Part shown: positions 43,901-52,930 of the stretch, in pieces
Layout of the letters: each line of letters starts with the position of its first letter
Numbering within the stretch: the first letter of the stretch is position 1
From: JAEUJM01 sp041908445
Lineage (GTDB): Bacteria > Actinomycetota > Acidimicrobiia > Acidimicrobiales > DATDAH01
DNA length: 64,000 bases
Reading direction: 5' to 3'
Assembly (NCBI GenBank): GCA_041908445.1
Contig: JAYRFK010000052.1
Location: 310,001 to 374,000, forward strand
Position numbers and translations under genes: made by a program
The notes under the pieces: model-generated
Told to the model about the DNA's origin: nothing
Seen by the model: only the letters and a program-made list of their open reading frames with translations
Database searches by the model: none

Positions 43901-45987
43901 GCCGCCACCTCCGCCGTCGGCGCCGCCGAGGGCGGTGCGGCGTCGGCCTCCGCCGCGGCCTTGCGGGCCGCCTTCTCGGCCATGCGCCGGCGGCGGGACT
44001 CGATCATCCCCTCGGGATGGCGGGCGAACTCGATGGTGGCGAGGCCGAAGAGCACGAAGCGCCACGTCGGGTCGAGCGGGAACAGGCCCGGCACGCGGTC
44101 CGGGCTGCGGAGGATCCACTCGAAGATGGTCCCCTTGAGCACGAGGGTGTCGAACACCGCGAAGGCCAGCGCCGCCGCGGCCGCGCCCTCGAAGGTGCGC
44201 GAGCCGAGCGTCACCACCAGCACGAGCCAGAACAGCGCCGCGAAGGGGGCGAAGTTGGTGCCGTAGTTCACGTTCTCCTGGTGCATGGCGAGCAGGGCGC
44301 CGCCGAGGCCGGCGATGAAGCCGGAGAGGGCGAAGGCGATCAGCCGCGAGCGGCCCGGCGAGATGCCGATCGACTGCGCCGCCACCTGACTGCCCCGCAG
44401 CGCCCGCAGGGCCTGTCCCGTGGTGCCCTCGCGGATCTGCACGACGATCACGCCGACGATGGCCACGACCACGAGGCACAGCACGAGGAAGGCCCGGTCG
44501 TCGGCGAAGTCCCAGGGCCCGATCACCGGCCGGGGCACGTCGGTGCCCTGGAGCAGCGAGGCCTCGCCCGAGACCCACGACAGCTTGATGATCACCGAGT
44601 CGAAGAAGAAGGCGAAGGCCAGCGTGCCGATGGCGACCCAGATGCCGCTCACCCGCCGCAGCGGCAGGGAGACCAGCACCGCCACGCCGGCGGCCACCAC
44701 GCCGCCGAGGAGCGCGCCGGCGATCACCGAGAGGTCGAAGCGGTCGACGAGCTGGAAGACGGTGAACGCGCCGGTCGCCGCGAAGGCGCCCTGGGCCAGC
44801 GAGATCTGCCCGGCCATGCCGGTGATCACCGTGATGGAGAGGAAGACCGTGGTCATGATCGCGGCCTGGGTGACCAGGAACAGCCACTGGTCGTCGGCAC
44901 GGAAGAACACGACCGAGCCGACGAGGAGGAACAGCGCGCCGCCGATCGCCCACGTGAGCAGTGCCGAGCGGCCCTTCAGCGAGCGCCCGCCCAGCGCCGG
45001 CGGCGGCGGGTCGACCCCGGCCAGCGGATCGGTGGCCTCACGGCTGCGTCCGATCGACGGGGCGAACACGATGACCCCGAACAGGACGATGAAGGGGATC
45101 GCCGGTGTGAGGTTGTCCTGCAGGGGGGTGAGCCAGTCGTAGGTCTCGGCCCAGCGCGGCAGGAAGGTGTTGATCTCGGCGATGAGGATGCCGAGGCCGA
45201 GGCCGCCGAGGAGGGCCCGGGGCAGGCTGACGAGCTTGCCGACCGCGGCGGCGGCGATGGCCACCACGACGAGGTTGAAGAAGTCGCCGGCGCCGAGCGT
45301 GTTGAAGCGGGGGGCGATGAGCACGCCGGCCAGGCCGGCGAAGAACGACGAGAGCATCCAGGCGAACGACGAGATGCGGTCGGACGCCCAGCCGTTCAGC
45401 TCGGTCATGCGGGGCGACTCGACCACGGCCCGCATCTGGAGGCCCTTGACCGTGAACTTGAACAGGGCGCCGAGGCCCACCATGGCCAGCACCGCGGCGG
45501 CCATGGCCACGAGCTCGTTGCGGCTGAAGGCGTAGACCCCGAACGGGTCGTAGAAGACGCTGGCGCCGTCGGGGACGATCCCCTCGGGGGTGACACCGGC
45601 CACCGACTGGAAGTTGGCGGCGAGGTCGACGAGCGCGGGAAGGGCCAGCGAGAGGCCGATGGTCACCACGAGCTTGGCCACCGGTGTCGCGGTCCGGAGG
45701 TGCCGGAAGATCAGGGCCTCGAGCACGAACCCGACGAGCGGCGCCAGGATGATCACCGACAGGATGACCGACGGGACGATGGGCCAGCCCCACTCGGTGT
45801 GGGCCTTGAAGTAGACGACGGCGGAGATGTACGCCTGCGCCCCGAAGGCCAGGTTGAACACGCCCGAGGTCTTGTAGGTGAGGACGAAGCCGAGGGCGAT
45901 GAGCGCGTAGACGGTGCCGGGCGGGAGGCCCTGGAGGAACCCCCGGAAGATGTCGGTGCCGAGGCCCGCCGCGAGGATGCCGGTCAC
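43897..45987 (-). CDS. Fused LivH-LivM ABC permease
   Basis: 696 residues from GTG 45987. The first half (about 1-310) is LivH-like (GLPPGTVYALIALGFVLTYKTSGVFNLAFGA). The second (about 345-650) is LivM-like (GMAGQISLAQGAFAATGAF, FALSGFIAGLGGALLA). The halves are joined by a short cytosolic linker (PSIGRSREATDPLAG). Each half has many membrane segments, so one chain can make the whole pore. No substrate-binding protein is encoded in the window, so specificity is unknown. It is divergent from an SDR gene. Confidence 0.92.
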   Translation of the reverse strand: MTGILAAGLGTDIFRGFLQGLPPGTVYALIALGFVLTYKTSGVFNLAFGAQAYISAVVYFKAHTEWGWPIVPSVILSVIILAPLVGFVLEALIFRHLRTATPVAKLVVTIGLSLALPALVDLAANFQSVAGVTPEGIVPDGASVFYDPFGVYAFSRNELVAMAAAVLAMVGLGALFKFTVKGLQMRAVVESPRMTELNGWASDRISSFAWMLSSFFAGLAGVLIAPRFNTLGAGDFFNLVVVAIAAAAVGKLVSLPRALLGGLGLGILIAEINTFLPRWAETYDWLTPLQDNLTPAIPFIVLFGVIVFAPSIGRSREATDPLAGVDPPPPALGGRSLKGRSALLTWAIGGALFLLVGSVVFFRADDQWLFLVTQAAIMTTVFLSITVITGMAGQISLAQGAFAATGAFTVFQLVDRFDLSVIAGALLGGVVAAGVAVLVSLPLRRVSGIWVAIGTLAFAFFFDSVIIKLSWVSGEASLLQGTDVPRPVIGPWDFADDRAFLVLCLVVVAIVGVIVVQIREGTTGQALRALRGSQVAAQSIGISPGRSRLIAFALSGFIAGLGGALLAMHQENVNYGTNFAPFAALFWLVLVVTLGSRTFEGAAAAALAFAVFDTLVLKGTIFEWILRSPDRVPGLFPLDPTWRFVLFGLATIEFARHPEGMIESRRRRMAEKAARKAAAEADAAPPSAAPTAEVAA

Positions 45988-46096
45988 CCGTGACGCCCCG
46001 ATGCGTTCGCCATGCTCGTTTCCCCCTGGGCGGTGGTCGCCGCGACGCCGACCCGGGGGCCGGTGGGCGCAGACCCTAGCCCACCCGGCCGGACCC

Positions 46097-46113
46097 GATG
46101 AGAACGCCGTTCC
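46097..46113. promoter_or_regulatory. GAGAAC-type operator between permease and SDR genes
   Basis: GATGAGAACGCCGTTCC contains GAACG-C-CGTTC and matches the site at 3893 in 15 of 17 positions. Divergent promoter region. Confidence 0.45.
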
Positions 46114-46236
46114 ACCTTTTCGTGCACGCCATGCTCATCTGGGCCAGAATCCCCCTATCGGGCCCGAGCGGGCCCGGGCCGAGGGGGCGGGGGCCCACTC
46201 GAGCCACCCACCCCTGATGTCCTGGAGGACCCCCTG

Positions 46237-47064
46237 ATGAGCCTGTTCGATGCGTTCCGGTACGACGGAAAGCGCGCCCTCGTGGTCGGTGGCGCCACCG
46301 GCATGGGCGCGGCCGTCGCCGAGCTGGTCAAGGACGCCGGCGCCGAGGTCCTCAACGCCGACCGTGCCCCCGTCACCCAGGAGGGCGTCACCGCCCTCTC
46401 GGTCGACCTGGCCGACCGGGCCTCCATCGAGGCGCTCGCCGCCGAGGTCGAGGGCCCGATCGACGCCCTCTTCTCCTGCGCCGGCGTGGCCGACGGCACC
46501 CCGGGCATCGAGAAGATCAACTTCCTCGGCCACCGCCTCCTCGTCGAGCTCCTGCTCGCGAACGGCAAGCTCGGCCGGGGCTCGGCCATCGGCATGATCT
46601 CGTCGGCGGCCGGCATGGGCTGGCGCACCAACCTCGAGAAGGTGCAGACCTACCTCGCCATCGCCGACTTCGAGGAGGCGTCCACCTGGGCCAAGGACAA
46701 CGCCAAGGCCGACTACATGTGGTCGAAGATGGCGGTCAACGGCTACGTGGCCGGCGAGTGCATGAACCTGCTCAAGCAGGGCGTGCGCATCAACGCCATC
46801 CTCCCCGGCCCCACCGACACCCCCCTCGCCCAGGCCAACGCCGACACGTGGCTCACCTTCGGCGCCGACTACCGCGAGGAGACCGGCATCGCCGCCTCCA
46901 CCCCGCTCGAGCAGGCCTACCCGCTGGTCTTCCTCTGCAGCGACGCCGCCGTCGGCATCACCGGCGTCACGGTCTTCACCGACGCCGGCTACCACGCCTC
47001 CGGGGTGACCGGCTCGTTCGAGACCGCGGGCCTCGCCGTCGGCTTCCTCGAGGGCGAGTTCTGA
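46237..47064 (+). CDS. SDR-family oxidoreductase (hydroxysteroid-dehydrogenase-like)
   Basis: 275 residues with GGAGG before the ATG. VVGGATGMG is the cofactor loop, SCAGVADG replaces NNAG, Ser lies in MISSAAGMGW, and YxxxK is YMWSK. A long insert before the catalytic Tyr (KVQTYLAIADFEEASTWAKD) is characteristic of bacterial 3-alpha-hydroxysteroid dehydrogenase-like SDRs. The name shows resemblance only. A strong GC hairpin follows. Confidence 0.88.
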   Translation: MSLFDAFRYDGKRALVVGGATGMGAAVAELVKDAGAEVLNADRAPVTQEGVTALSVDLADRASIEALAAEVEGPIDALFSCAGVADGTPGIEKINFLGHRLLVELLLANGKLGRGSAIGMISSAAGMGWRTNLEKVQTYLAIADFEEASTWAKDNAKADYMWSKMAVNGYVAGECMNLLKQGVRINAILPGPTDTPLAQANADTWLTFGADYREETGIAASTPLEQAYPLVFLCSDAAVGITGVTVFTDAGYHASGVTGSFETAGLAVGFLEGEF

Positions 47065-47077
47065 TCTGACGGCGGAT

Positions 47078-47104
47078 GCGGGCGGGGGCGCCTCCCCCGC
47101 CCGC
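47078..47104. terminator. GC-rich hairpin after an SDR gene
   Basis: GCGGGCGGGGG (47078-47088) and CCCCCGCCCGC (47094-47104) form an 11-bp stem, 13 bp after the SDR stop and just before the next promoter. No U-tract. Confidence 0.5.
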
Positions 47105-47121
47105 GCCGTCGAGATCCGCGT

Positions 47122-47153
47122 TACGCTGTGGTGAGAACGTGATTCTCACCACA
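47122..47153 (+). promoter_or_regulatory. Promoter with perfect palindrome before the F420-type gene
   Basis: TACGCT (47122-47127) is a -10 candidate. TGTGGTGAGAA (47127-47137), CGTGA, TTCTCACCACA (47143-47153) are perfect 11-bp arms covering the probable transcription start. Part of the GAGAAC-type set. Confidence 0.65.
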
Positions 47154-47164
47154 AGGGGGACGGG

Positions 47165-48121
47165 ATGCGCATCGGTGTGATGGTGGGCCCGGAGCGGGGC
47201 CGCTACGCGACCAAGGTCGCCCGCATGCGCGCCGACGCCACCTGGGCCGAGGACGCCGGGCTGGCCTCGGTCTGGGTCCCGCAGATCCCCGACGAGTTCG
47301 ACGCCATGACCGCGGCGGCGCTCCTCGGCGACGTGACCGATCGCGTCGAGATCGGCACCGCGGTCGTCCCCATCCAGACCCGTCACCCGATCGCCACCGC
47401 GCAGCAGGCGCTCGCCACCCAGGCCGTCTGCGAGGGCCGCTTCTCGCTCGGCCTCGGCGTGTCCCACCACTGGATCGTCGAGGAGATGCTCGGCCTCCCC
47501 TACGAGCGCCCGGCCCGGCGGATGGCCAACTACCTCGACGTGGTCGACCGGGCCCTCGCCGGCCCCGGGATGGTCGACGTCGAGAACGACGACTGGCGCA
47601 TCCACAACCCCCTCGACGTCACCGACGTCACCCCCACACCCGTCCTGCTCGCCGCCCTCGGCCCGGTGATGCTGCGCCTCGCCGGCGAGCGCACCGACGG
47701 CACCATCCTCTGGCTGGCCGACGAGAAGGCCATCGAGTCCCACGTCGTGCCCCACCTCACCAAGGCCGCCGAGGGCGCCGGCCGTCCCGCCCCCCGGGTG
47801 GTGGCCGGCGTGCCGGTGTGCCTGTGCCGGCCCGACGAGGTCGACCGCGCCGCCGAGCGCACCAACCGCATCCTGAGCGAGGCCGAGGTCTCGCCGAACT
47901 ACCAGAAGCTGCTCGACCTGGGCGACGCCGAGAGCGTCGGCGACCTGCTCGCCGCCGGCGACGAGGCCATGGTCGAGCGGCGCCTGCGGGCCTACGCCGA
48001 CGCCGGCGTCACCGACCTCTCCGTGCGGGTCGTGCCCATCGGCGAGGGCCGCGACGAGCTCATCGCCTCGTCCAAGCGCACCCGCGACCTGCTCGCCTCG
48101 CTCGTCGGCGCCCTCGCCTGA
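47165..48121 (+). CDS. LLM-class (F420-type) oxidoreductase
   Basis: 318 residues with AAGGGGG before the ATG. RIGVMVGPERGRYATKVARMRADATWAEDAGLASVWVPQ and QTRHPIATAQQALATQAVCEGRFSLGLGVSHH are typical of actinobacterial F420-dependent luciferase-fold enzymes. TPTPVLLAALGPVMLRLAGERTDGTILWLAD is the common C-terminal motif. It lies upstream of an amidohydrolase, ligase and CoA-transferase on the same strand, so it probably reduces or oxidises an intermediate of that pathway. Confidence 0.87.
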   Translation: MRIGVMVGPERGRYATKVARMRADATWAEDAGLASVWVPQIPDEFDAMTAAALLGDVTDRVEIGTAVVPIQTRHPIATAQQALATQAVCEGRFSLGLGVSHHWIVEEMLGLPYERPARRMANYLDVVDRALAGPGMVDVENDDWRIHNPLDVTDVTPTPVLLAALGPVMLRLAGERTDGTILWLADEKAIESHVVPHLTKAAEGAGRPAPRVVAGVPVCLCRPDEVDRAAERTNRILSEAEVSPNYQKLLDLGDAESVGDLLAAGDEAMVERRLRAYADAGVTDLSVRVVPIGEGRDELIASSKRTRDLLASLVGALA

Positions 48122-48198
48122 CGGGCGGCACCACCGTCCTGCTCCACCCGCTTCCACTCCGAACCTCAGACCGAACCAAAGACCAAGGGGGGACCCCG

Positions 48199-49389
48199 AT
48201 GACCGCCGCCGGCATCCCGGTGTTCGACGCCGACAACCACCTCTACGAAACCCGTGACGCGCTCACGAAGTTCCTCCCCGACCGCTACAAGGGCGCGGTG
48301 GACTACGTCGACGTGCGGGGCCGCACCAAGATCGTGGTGCGCGGCAAGATCAGCGACTACATCCCCAACCCCACCTTCGACGTGGTGGCCCGACCGGGGG
48401 CGATGGAGGACTACTACCGCAAGGGCAACCCCGACGGCCTCGACCGGCGGGCACTGTTCGGCGACCCCATCAAGTCGATCCCCGCGTTCCGGGCGCCCGA
48501 GCCGCGACTCGAGCTCATGGACGAGCAGGGCCTCGACCGCACCCTCATGTTCCCGACGCTGGCCAGCGTCATCGAGGAGCGCATGCGGGACGCGCCCGAG
48601 CTCACCCACGCCGTCATCCACTCGCTGAACCAGTGGCTCTACGAGACCTGGACCTTCGACTACGAGTCGCGCATCTACACCACCCCGGTCATCACGCTGC
48701 CGATCGTCGACAAGGCCATCGAGGAGCTGGAGTGGGTGGTCGAGCGCGGCGCCAAGGTCGTGCTGATCCGGCCGGCGCCGGCGTTCGGCATCAAGGGCCC
48801 CCGCTCGTTCGCGCTGCCCGAGTTCGACCCGTTCTGGGAGAAGGTGGTCGAGCACGACCTGCTCGTCGCCCTGCACTCGTCCGACTCCGGCTACGAGCGC
48901 TTCGCCAACGAGTGGGTCGGCAACGACTCGGAGATGCTGCCGTTCAAGCCCGAGGCCTTCCGGATGCTGTCGGCGTGGCGGCCCATCGAGGACGCGGTGT
49001 CGTCGCTCGTCTGCCACGGGGCGCTGTCGCGCTTCCCGACCCTGAAGATCGCCGCCATCGAGAACGGCGCCAGCTGGATCGGCCCGCTGCTCGACCGCAT
49101 GCGCGACCTCTACAAGAAGATGCCGCAGGACTTCCCCGAGGACCCGGTGGCGGTGGTGAAGCGCAACATCCACATCTCGCCGTTCTGGGAGGAGGACCTC
49201 GGCCACCTCGCCGACGTGCTCGGCCCCACCCAGGTGCTGTTCGGGTCGGACTACCCGCACCCCGAGGGCCTCGGGAACCCGACGAGCTACCTCGACGAGC
49301 TCACCCACCTCGACGACGGCCTCGTCCGCCAGATCATGGGCGGCAACCTGGCCCGGCTCATGAACGTCGACCTCACCGCGGCGGCGTGA
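48199..49389 (+). CDS. Amidohydrolase-2 family metal-dependent hydrolase
   Basis: 396 residues from the ATG at 48199 with AAGGGGGG upstream. Metal site FDADNHLYE, the insert GRTKIVVRGKISDYIPNPTF, LHSSDSGYERF, IENGASWIGP and FGSDYPHPEG are the same landmarks as in the gene at 31915, so the two are paralogues. It overlaps the next gene (TGATG), showing that its product and the acyl-CoA ligase are made together. It may hydrolyse or decarboxylate the ligase substrate or product. Confidence 0.88.
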   Translation: MTAAGIPVFDADNHLYETRDALTKFLPDRYKGAVDYVDVRGRTKIVVRGKISDYIPNPTFDVVARPGAMEDYYRKGNPDGLDRRALFGDPIKSIPAFRAPEPRLELMDEQGLDRTLMFPTLASVIEERMRDAPELTHAVIHSLNQWLYETWTFDYESRIYTTPVITLPIVDKAIEELEWVVERGAKVVLIRPAPAFGIKGPRSFALPEFDPFWEKVVEHDLLVALHSSDSGYERFANEWVGNDSEMLPFKPEAFRMLSAWRPIEDAVSSLVCHGALSRFPTLKIAAIENGASWIGPLLDRMRDLYKKMPQDFPEDPVAVVKRNIHISPFWEEDLGHLADVLGPTQVLFGSDYPHPEGLGNPTSYLDELTHLDDGLVRQIMGGNLARLMNVDLTAAA

Positions 49390-50981
49390 TGGCGGCGGGC
49401 GTCCCGAGCATCCCGGCGCTGCTGGCGGCCACCGTCGCGGCGGCGGGCGACCGCGCCGCGGTCGTCACCGACGACGGGCCGGTCTCGTGGGCGGAGCTCG
49501 ACGAGCGGTCCCGGGAGTTCGCCGGCGCCCTCGTCGCCGCCGGCATCGGGGCCGGCGACCGGGTGGCGATCTGGTCGCCGAACGGCATCGAGTGGATCGT
49601 CGCCGTGCTCGGCCTGTTCCGGGCCGGCGCCGTCCTGGTGCCGATCAACACCCGGTTCAAGGGCACCGAGGCGGCGGTCCTCCTCGAGCGCAGCGGCGCC
49701 AAGGCGCTGATCACGGCGACCGACTTCCTCGACACCGACTATGTCGCCCTGCTCGCCGCCGCCGAGGCCGACCTGCCCGCGCTCGCCCTCACGGTGATCG
49801 CCCGGGGCCCCGCCCCCGCTGGCACCGTGGCGTGGGCCGACTTCCTCGCCGGCGCCGACGAGGCCGCCTGCGCCGAGGCGGACGTCCGGTCGGCGGCGCT
49901 GACCCCGGAGCACCCGTCCGACATCCTCTTCACCTCGGGCACCACCGGCGTGCCCAAGGGCGTGGTCATGACCCACGGCCGCACCCTCGGCGTGGCCACC
50001 GACTGGGTGGCGATGACCGGCCTGTCCGGCAACGACCGCTACCTGATGGTCAACCCGTACTTCCACATGTTCGGGCTCAAGGCGGGCATCCTCGCCTCGG
50101 TGGCGGCGGGCGCCACCATGTACCCCGAGGCGGTGTTCGACGTGGACCGCGCCCTCGCCCGGGTCGCCGCCGAGGGCATCACCGTGCTCCCCGGCGCGCC
50201 CACGATCTACCAGGCCATCCTCGACCACCCCGACCGCGGCACCCACGACCTGTCGACGCTGCGGGTGGCGGTGACGGGCGCCGCCGACATCCCGGTCGAG
50301 CTGATCCGCCGCGTCTTCGACGAGCTGCCGTTCTCGGTCGTGGTCACGGGCTACGGGCTCACCGAGGCGGGCACCGCGTCGGCCACCGTCCCGGGTGACG
50401 ACGCCGAGACCGTGGCCACCACCGTCGGCCGGCCCCGGCCCGGCTTCGAGGTCCGCATCCTCGGCGAGGGCGACCGGGAGATGCCCGCCGGCGAGCCCGG
50501 CGAGATCGTGCTGCGGGGCCCGACCGTGATGCTGGGCTACCTCGACGACCCGTCCGCCACCGCCGAGGCCCTGTCCACCGACGGCTGGCTCCGCACCGGC
50601 GACCTGGGCGTGGTCGACGAGCGGGGCAACCTGCGCATCGTCGGCCGCTCGAAGGACATGTTCATCGTCGGCGGCTTCAACGCCTACCCCGCCGAGATCG
50701 AGAACCTCCTGCTCGCCCACCCGGGCATCGGCCAGGCCGCGGTCATCGGCATCCCCGACGCCCGCCTCGGCGAGGTCGGCATGGCCTTCCTCGTGCCGGC
50801 GCCCGGCGCCACCCTCGACCCCGCCGAGGTCGTGGCGTGGTCCCGCGAGCACATGGCCAACTACAAGGCGCCCCGCGTCGTCGAGGTCGTCGACGCCCTC
50901 CCCATCAACGCCACGGGCAAGGTCGTCAAGGACGAGTTGCGGACCCGGGCCGCAGACGCCGGCCGCACCGGCCCCGGCTGA
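49389..50981 (+). CDS. AMP-binding acyl-CoA synthetase (FadD3-like)
   Basis: 530 residues, starting within TGATG of the previous stop. The ATP-binding motif is ILFTSGTTGVPKGVVMTH, the adenylate motif YGLTEAG, hinge GRSKDMFIVGGFNAYPAEIE, and catalytic Lys in NATGKVVKDEL. The layout recalls FadD3-type ligases that activate steroid ring-derived propionates in actinobacteria; that link is by resemblance only. It forms acyl-CoA from acid, ATP and CoA in the cytosol. Confidence 0.93.
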   Translation: MAAGVPSIPALLAATVAAAGDRAAVVTDDGPVSWAELDERSREFAGALVAAGIGAGDRVAIWSPNGIEWIVAVLGLFRAGAVLVPINTRFKGTEAAVLLERSGAKALITATDFLDTDYVALLAAAEADLPALALTVIARGPAPAGTVAWADFLAGADEAACAEADVRSAALTPEHPSDILFTSGTTGVPKGVVMTHGRTLGVATDWVAMTGLSGNDRYLMVNPYFHMFGLKAGILASVAAGATMYPEAVFDVDRALARVAAEGITVLPGAPTIYQAILDHPDRGTHDLSTLRVAVTGAADIPVELIRRVFDELPFSVVVTGYGLTEAGTASATVPGDDAETVATTVGRPRPGFEVRILGEGDREMPAGEPGEIVLRGPTVMLGYLDDPSATAEALSTDGWLRTGDLGVVDERGNLRIVGRSKDMFIVGGFNAYPAEIENLLLAHPGIGQAAVIGIPDARLGEVGMAFLVPAPGATLDPAEVVAWSREHMANYKAPRVVEVVDALPINATGKVVKDELRTRAADAGRTGPG

Positions 50982-50990
50982 CGCCCGCGG

Positions 50991-51308
50991 TCAGTCCCAC
51001 GGCGCGGAGAGGTCGAGGCGAATCCACATCAACTCGACGTCACCCATGGCATCGAGACGGCCGATCGTGGCGACGGCAGGGACCAACGAGCCGGCGACCA
51101 TGAGCAGCCGAAGGTCGGGGTGCCCGGGAACGGCCTCCGGTAGTTCGTCGAAGCGCTTCGCAAAGGTGTCGACGATCGCCAGCAGCTCGATCGACAGGAA
51201 GTCGCCGACGGACGGCTCACCATTGGGTCCACGCTCGTCCCCGAGAACATCATCGAGAACGGCGAAGACCTCTCTGGCGACCCGGACAGTGCGGCGTGTT
51301 GCAGCCAT
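50991..51308 (-). CDS. Small protein, possible toxin of a two-gene module
   Basis: 105 residues from the ATG at 51308, 7 bp after the stop of a 59-residue gene. It begins MAATRRTVRVAREVFAVLDDVLG and has RGPNGEPSVGDFLSIELLAIVDTFA. It looks like a compact alpha/beta protein with no recognised catalytic motif. The size, order and spacing match type II toxin-antitoxin pairs, with the smaller gene first. It lies inside an otherwise catabolic region. Toxicity is inferred from layout only. Confidence 0.55.
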   Translation of the reverse strand: MAATRRTVRVAREVFAVLDDVLGDERGPNGEPSVGDFLSIELLAIVDTFAKRFDELPEAVPGHPDLRLLMVAGSLVPAVATIGRLDAMGDVELMWIRLDLSAPWD

Positions 51309-51315
51309 GACCGGG

Positions 51316-51495
51316 CTAGTCGGTGGGTCGACGCTCGTCCGTTCCCAGAAGACGCTCCGCATCCGCTCGGACCTGTGCGAGGAACGCCGGGGGCACCTCG
51401 TCGAGATCCGTGACGATGCTCTCGTCGAAGATGGCCTGCTGTTCCGCGCGAGTCAGCTTCTCGAGCTCAGCGGCGGTCCAGACCTTGCGGGCCAT
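51316..51495 (-). CDS. Small acidic protein, possible antitoxin
   Basis: 59 residues from the ATG at 51495. The sequence MARKVWTAAELEKLTRAEQQ is followed by FDESIVTDLDEVPPAFLAQV, a helix-rich acidic pattern typical of small antitoxins that wrap a partner. The promoter is leaderless (TAGCGT, 7 nt before the ATG). It is the first gene of a two-gene unit with the 105-residue protein downstream. Confidence 0.6.
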   Translation of the reverse strand: MARKVWTAAELEKLTRAEQQAIFDESIVTDLDEVPPAFLAQVRADAERLLGTDERRPTD

Positions 51496-51502
51496 CGGCC
51501 CG

Positions 51503-51508
51503 ACGCTA
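51503..51508 (-). promoter_or_regulatory. -10 box of a leaderless promoter (small module)
   Basis: TAGCGT on the minus strand, 7 nt before the ATG at 51495. No ribosome site. Confidence 0.5.
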
Positions 51509-51607
51509 CCTCTGCCCCGGCACGGTTTGACGCCCGGCCCCGCCGAACCTGCGCAGGGCGTCGTGCGGCCAGACTGGCGTCGTGACCGAGCGCGCGGCGA
51601 GGACCGC

Positions 51608-52831
51608 GTGACGGGGCCGCTCGACGGGGTGCGGGTGGTCGAGGTGGCCTCGCACGTGTTCGTGCCGATCGCGGGCGCGGTGCTCACCGAGTGGGGCGCC
51701 GAGGTGGTCAAGGTCGAGCATCCCGTCACCGGCGACCCGTACCGGGGGCTCGCCACCGTGGGCCTGCACAAGGTGCACCTCGGCGTCGACCTCTTCTTCC
51801 TCGCCGCCAACCGCGGCAAGCGCTCGGTGGGCATCGACCTGGCCGACCCGGACGGGCGGGCGCTGCTGTCCCGGCTCGTCGCCGGTGCCGACGTGTTCAT
51901 CACGAACCTGCGGCCACCCGCCCGGGCCAAGCTGCGCATCGACGTCGACGACGTGCGGGCGGACAACCCCGACGTCGTCTACGTGCGGGGCACGGCCTTC
52001 GGCAGCCGGGGCCCCGACGCCGACCGGGGCGGCTACGACACCGGCGCCTACTGGGCCCGCAGCGGCATGGCCCACCTCGTCCACGCCGCCGCCGGCGGGG
52101 AGGGCGCGCCGCCCGCGCCCCGGCCGGCGTTCGGCGACGTGGTGGGCGGCCTCGGCATCGCCGGCGCGGTCAGCGCCGCGCTCTACCAGCGGGCGACGAC
52201 GGGCGAGACGTCCGTCGTCGACGCCTCGCTCCTCGCCTCCGGCATGTGGCAGGTGCAGACCGACCTGGTCGACGCCGCGGTGTCGGGCGGGGCGGCCCCG
52301 GCGCCTGCGCCGCCGGCGCGCGACGAGGTCTGGAACCCGTTGATGCTCCCCTACCGGACCGCCGACGACCGCTGGGTGGCGCTCATGGTCCTGACCCCCG
52401 ACCCACACTGGCCGGCGCTGTGCGCGGTGCTCGGCCGCGACGAACTGGCCGCCGACCCCCGCTTCGCCGACCTCGAGTCCCGCCGCGCCAACGCCGCCGC
52501 CTGTGTGGCCGCGCTCGACGAGGCCTTCGCCACCCGGACGCTCGCCGAGTGGACCGAGGCGCTGGCGGGCTTCGCCGGTGAGTGGGCGCCGGTGCAGTCC
52601 CCCGCCGACGTGGTCGCCGACCCCCAGGTCGCCGCCAACGGCTACCTGGCCGAGGTCGACGTGGGCGCCGGCGCCATCCCCCTCGTCACCGCGCCCGTCC
52701 AGTTCGACGGCACGCCGGCGCACCCCACCCGGGCACCCGAGCACGGCGAGGACACCGAGGCCGTCCTGCTCGAGCTCGGCGTCACCTGGGACGAGCTCGC
52801 CACCCTCAAGGCCCGCGGCACCATCCTCTGA
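51608..52831 (+). CDS. CaiB/BaiF family (class III) CoA-transferase
   Basis: 407 residues from GTG 51608. RVVEVASHVFVPIAGAVLTEWGAEVVKVEHPVTGD and IDLADPDGRALL match the gene at 33237 nearly segment by segment; DRGGYDTGAYW should hold the catalytic Asp. The C-terminal APEHGEDTEAVLLELG is typical. The pair are paralogues, each near an amidohydrolase of the same subtype. It moves CoA between acids. A palindromic element follows, then the converging TetR-P450 operon. Confidence 0.93.
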   Translation: MTGPLDGVRVVEVASHVFVPIAGAVLTEWGAEVVKVEHPVTGDPYRGLATVGLHKVHLGVDLFFLAANRGKRSVGIDLADPDGRALLSRLVAGADVFITNLRPPARAKLRIDVDDVRADNPDVVYVRGTAFGSRGPDADRGGYDTGAYWARSGMAHLVHAAAGGEGAPPAPRPAFGDVVGGLGIAGAVSAALYQRATTGETSVVDASLLASGMWQVQTDLVDAAVSGGAAPAPAPPARDEVWNPLMLPYRTADDRWVALMVLTPDPHWPALCAVLGRDELAADPRFADLESRRANAAACVAALDEAFATRTLAEWTEALAGFAGEWAPVQSPADVVADPQVAANGYLAEVDVGAGAIPLVTAPVQFDGTPAHPTRAPEHGEDTEAVLLELGVTWDELATLKARGTIL

Positions 52832-52876
52832 CCGGGCGTTGCGTGTCGCACCGGACCTCTCCCGTCCGGATCCCTC

Positions 52877-52925
52877 GTTCTCGAGGCAATAGCCCCCGGC
52901 TTCCGGGGGCTATTGCCTCGAGTTC
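52877..52925. repeat. Palindromic element 14 (CTCGAGGCAAT subfamily)
   Basis: 49 bp with perfect 20-bp arms (52880-52899, 52903-52922) and a 3-nt loop. Both ends read GTTC as written, as in the 35804 copy. Between convergent genes. Confidence 0.9.
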
Positions 52926-52930
52926 GCAGG

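Noticed and set aside
44017..45993. Open frame opposite the fused permease
   Set aside because: Antisense shadow rich in Glu, Arg and His; the permease reads with clear membrane segments.
46097..46160. A leaderless promoter for the SDR gene at 46237
   Set aside because: The gene has a clear GGAGG ribosome site and no TAGCGT-like box near its ATG.
52852..52870. Small CCGGAC/GTCCGG hairpin after the CoA-transferase gene
   Set aside because: Six-bp arms only, common in GC-rich DNA; the element at 52877 is the meaningful structure there.
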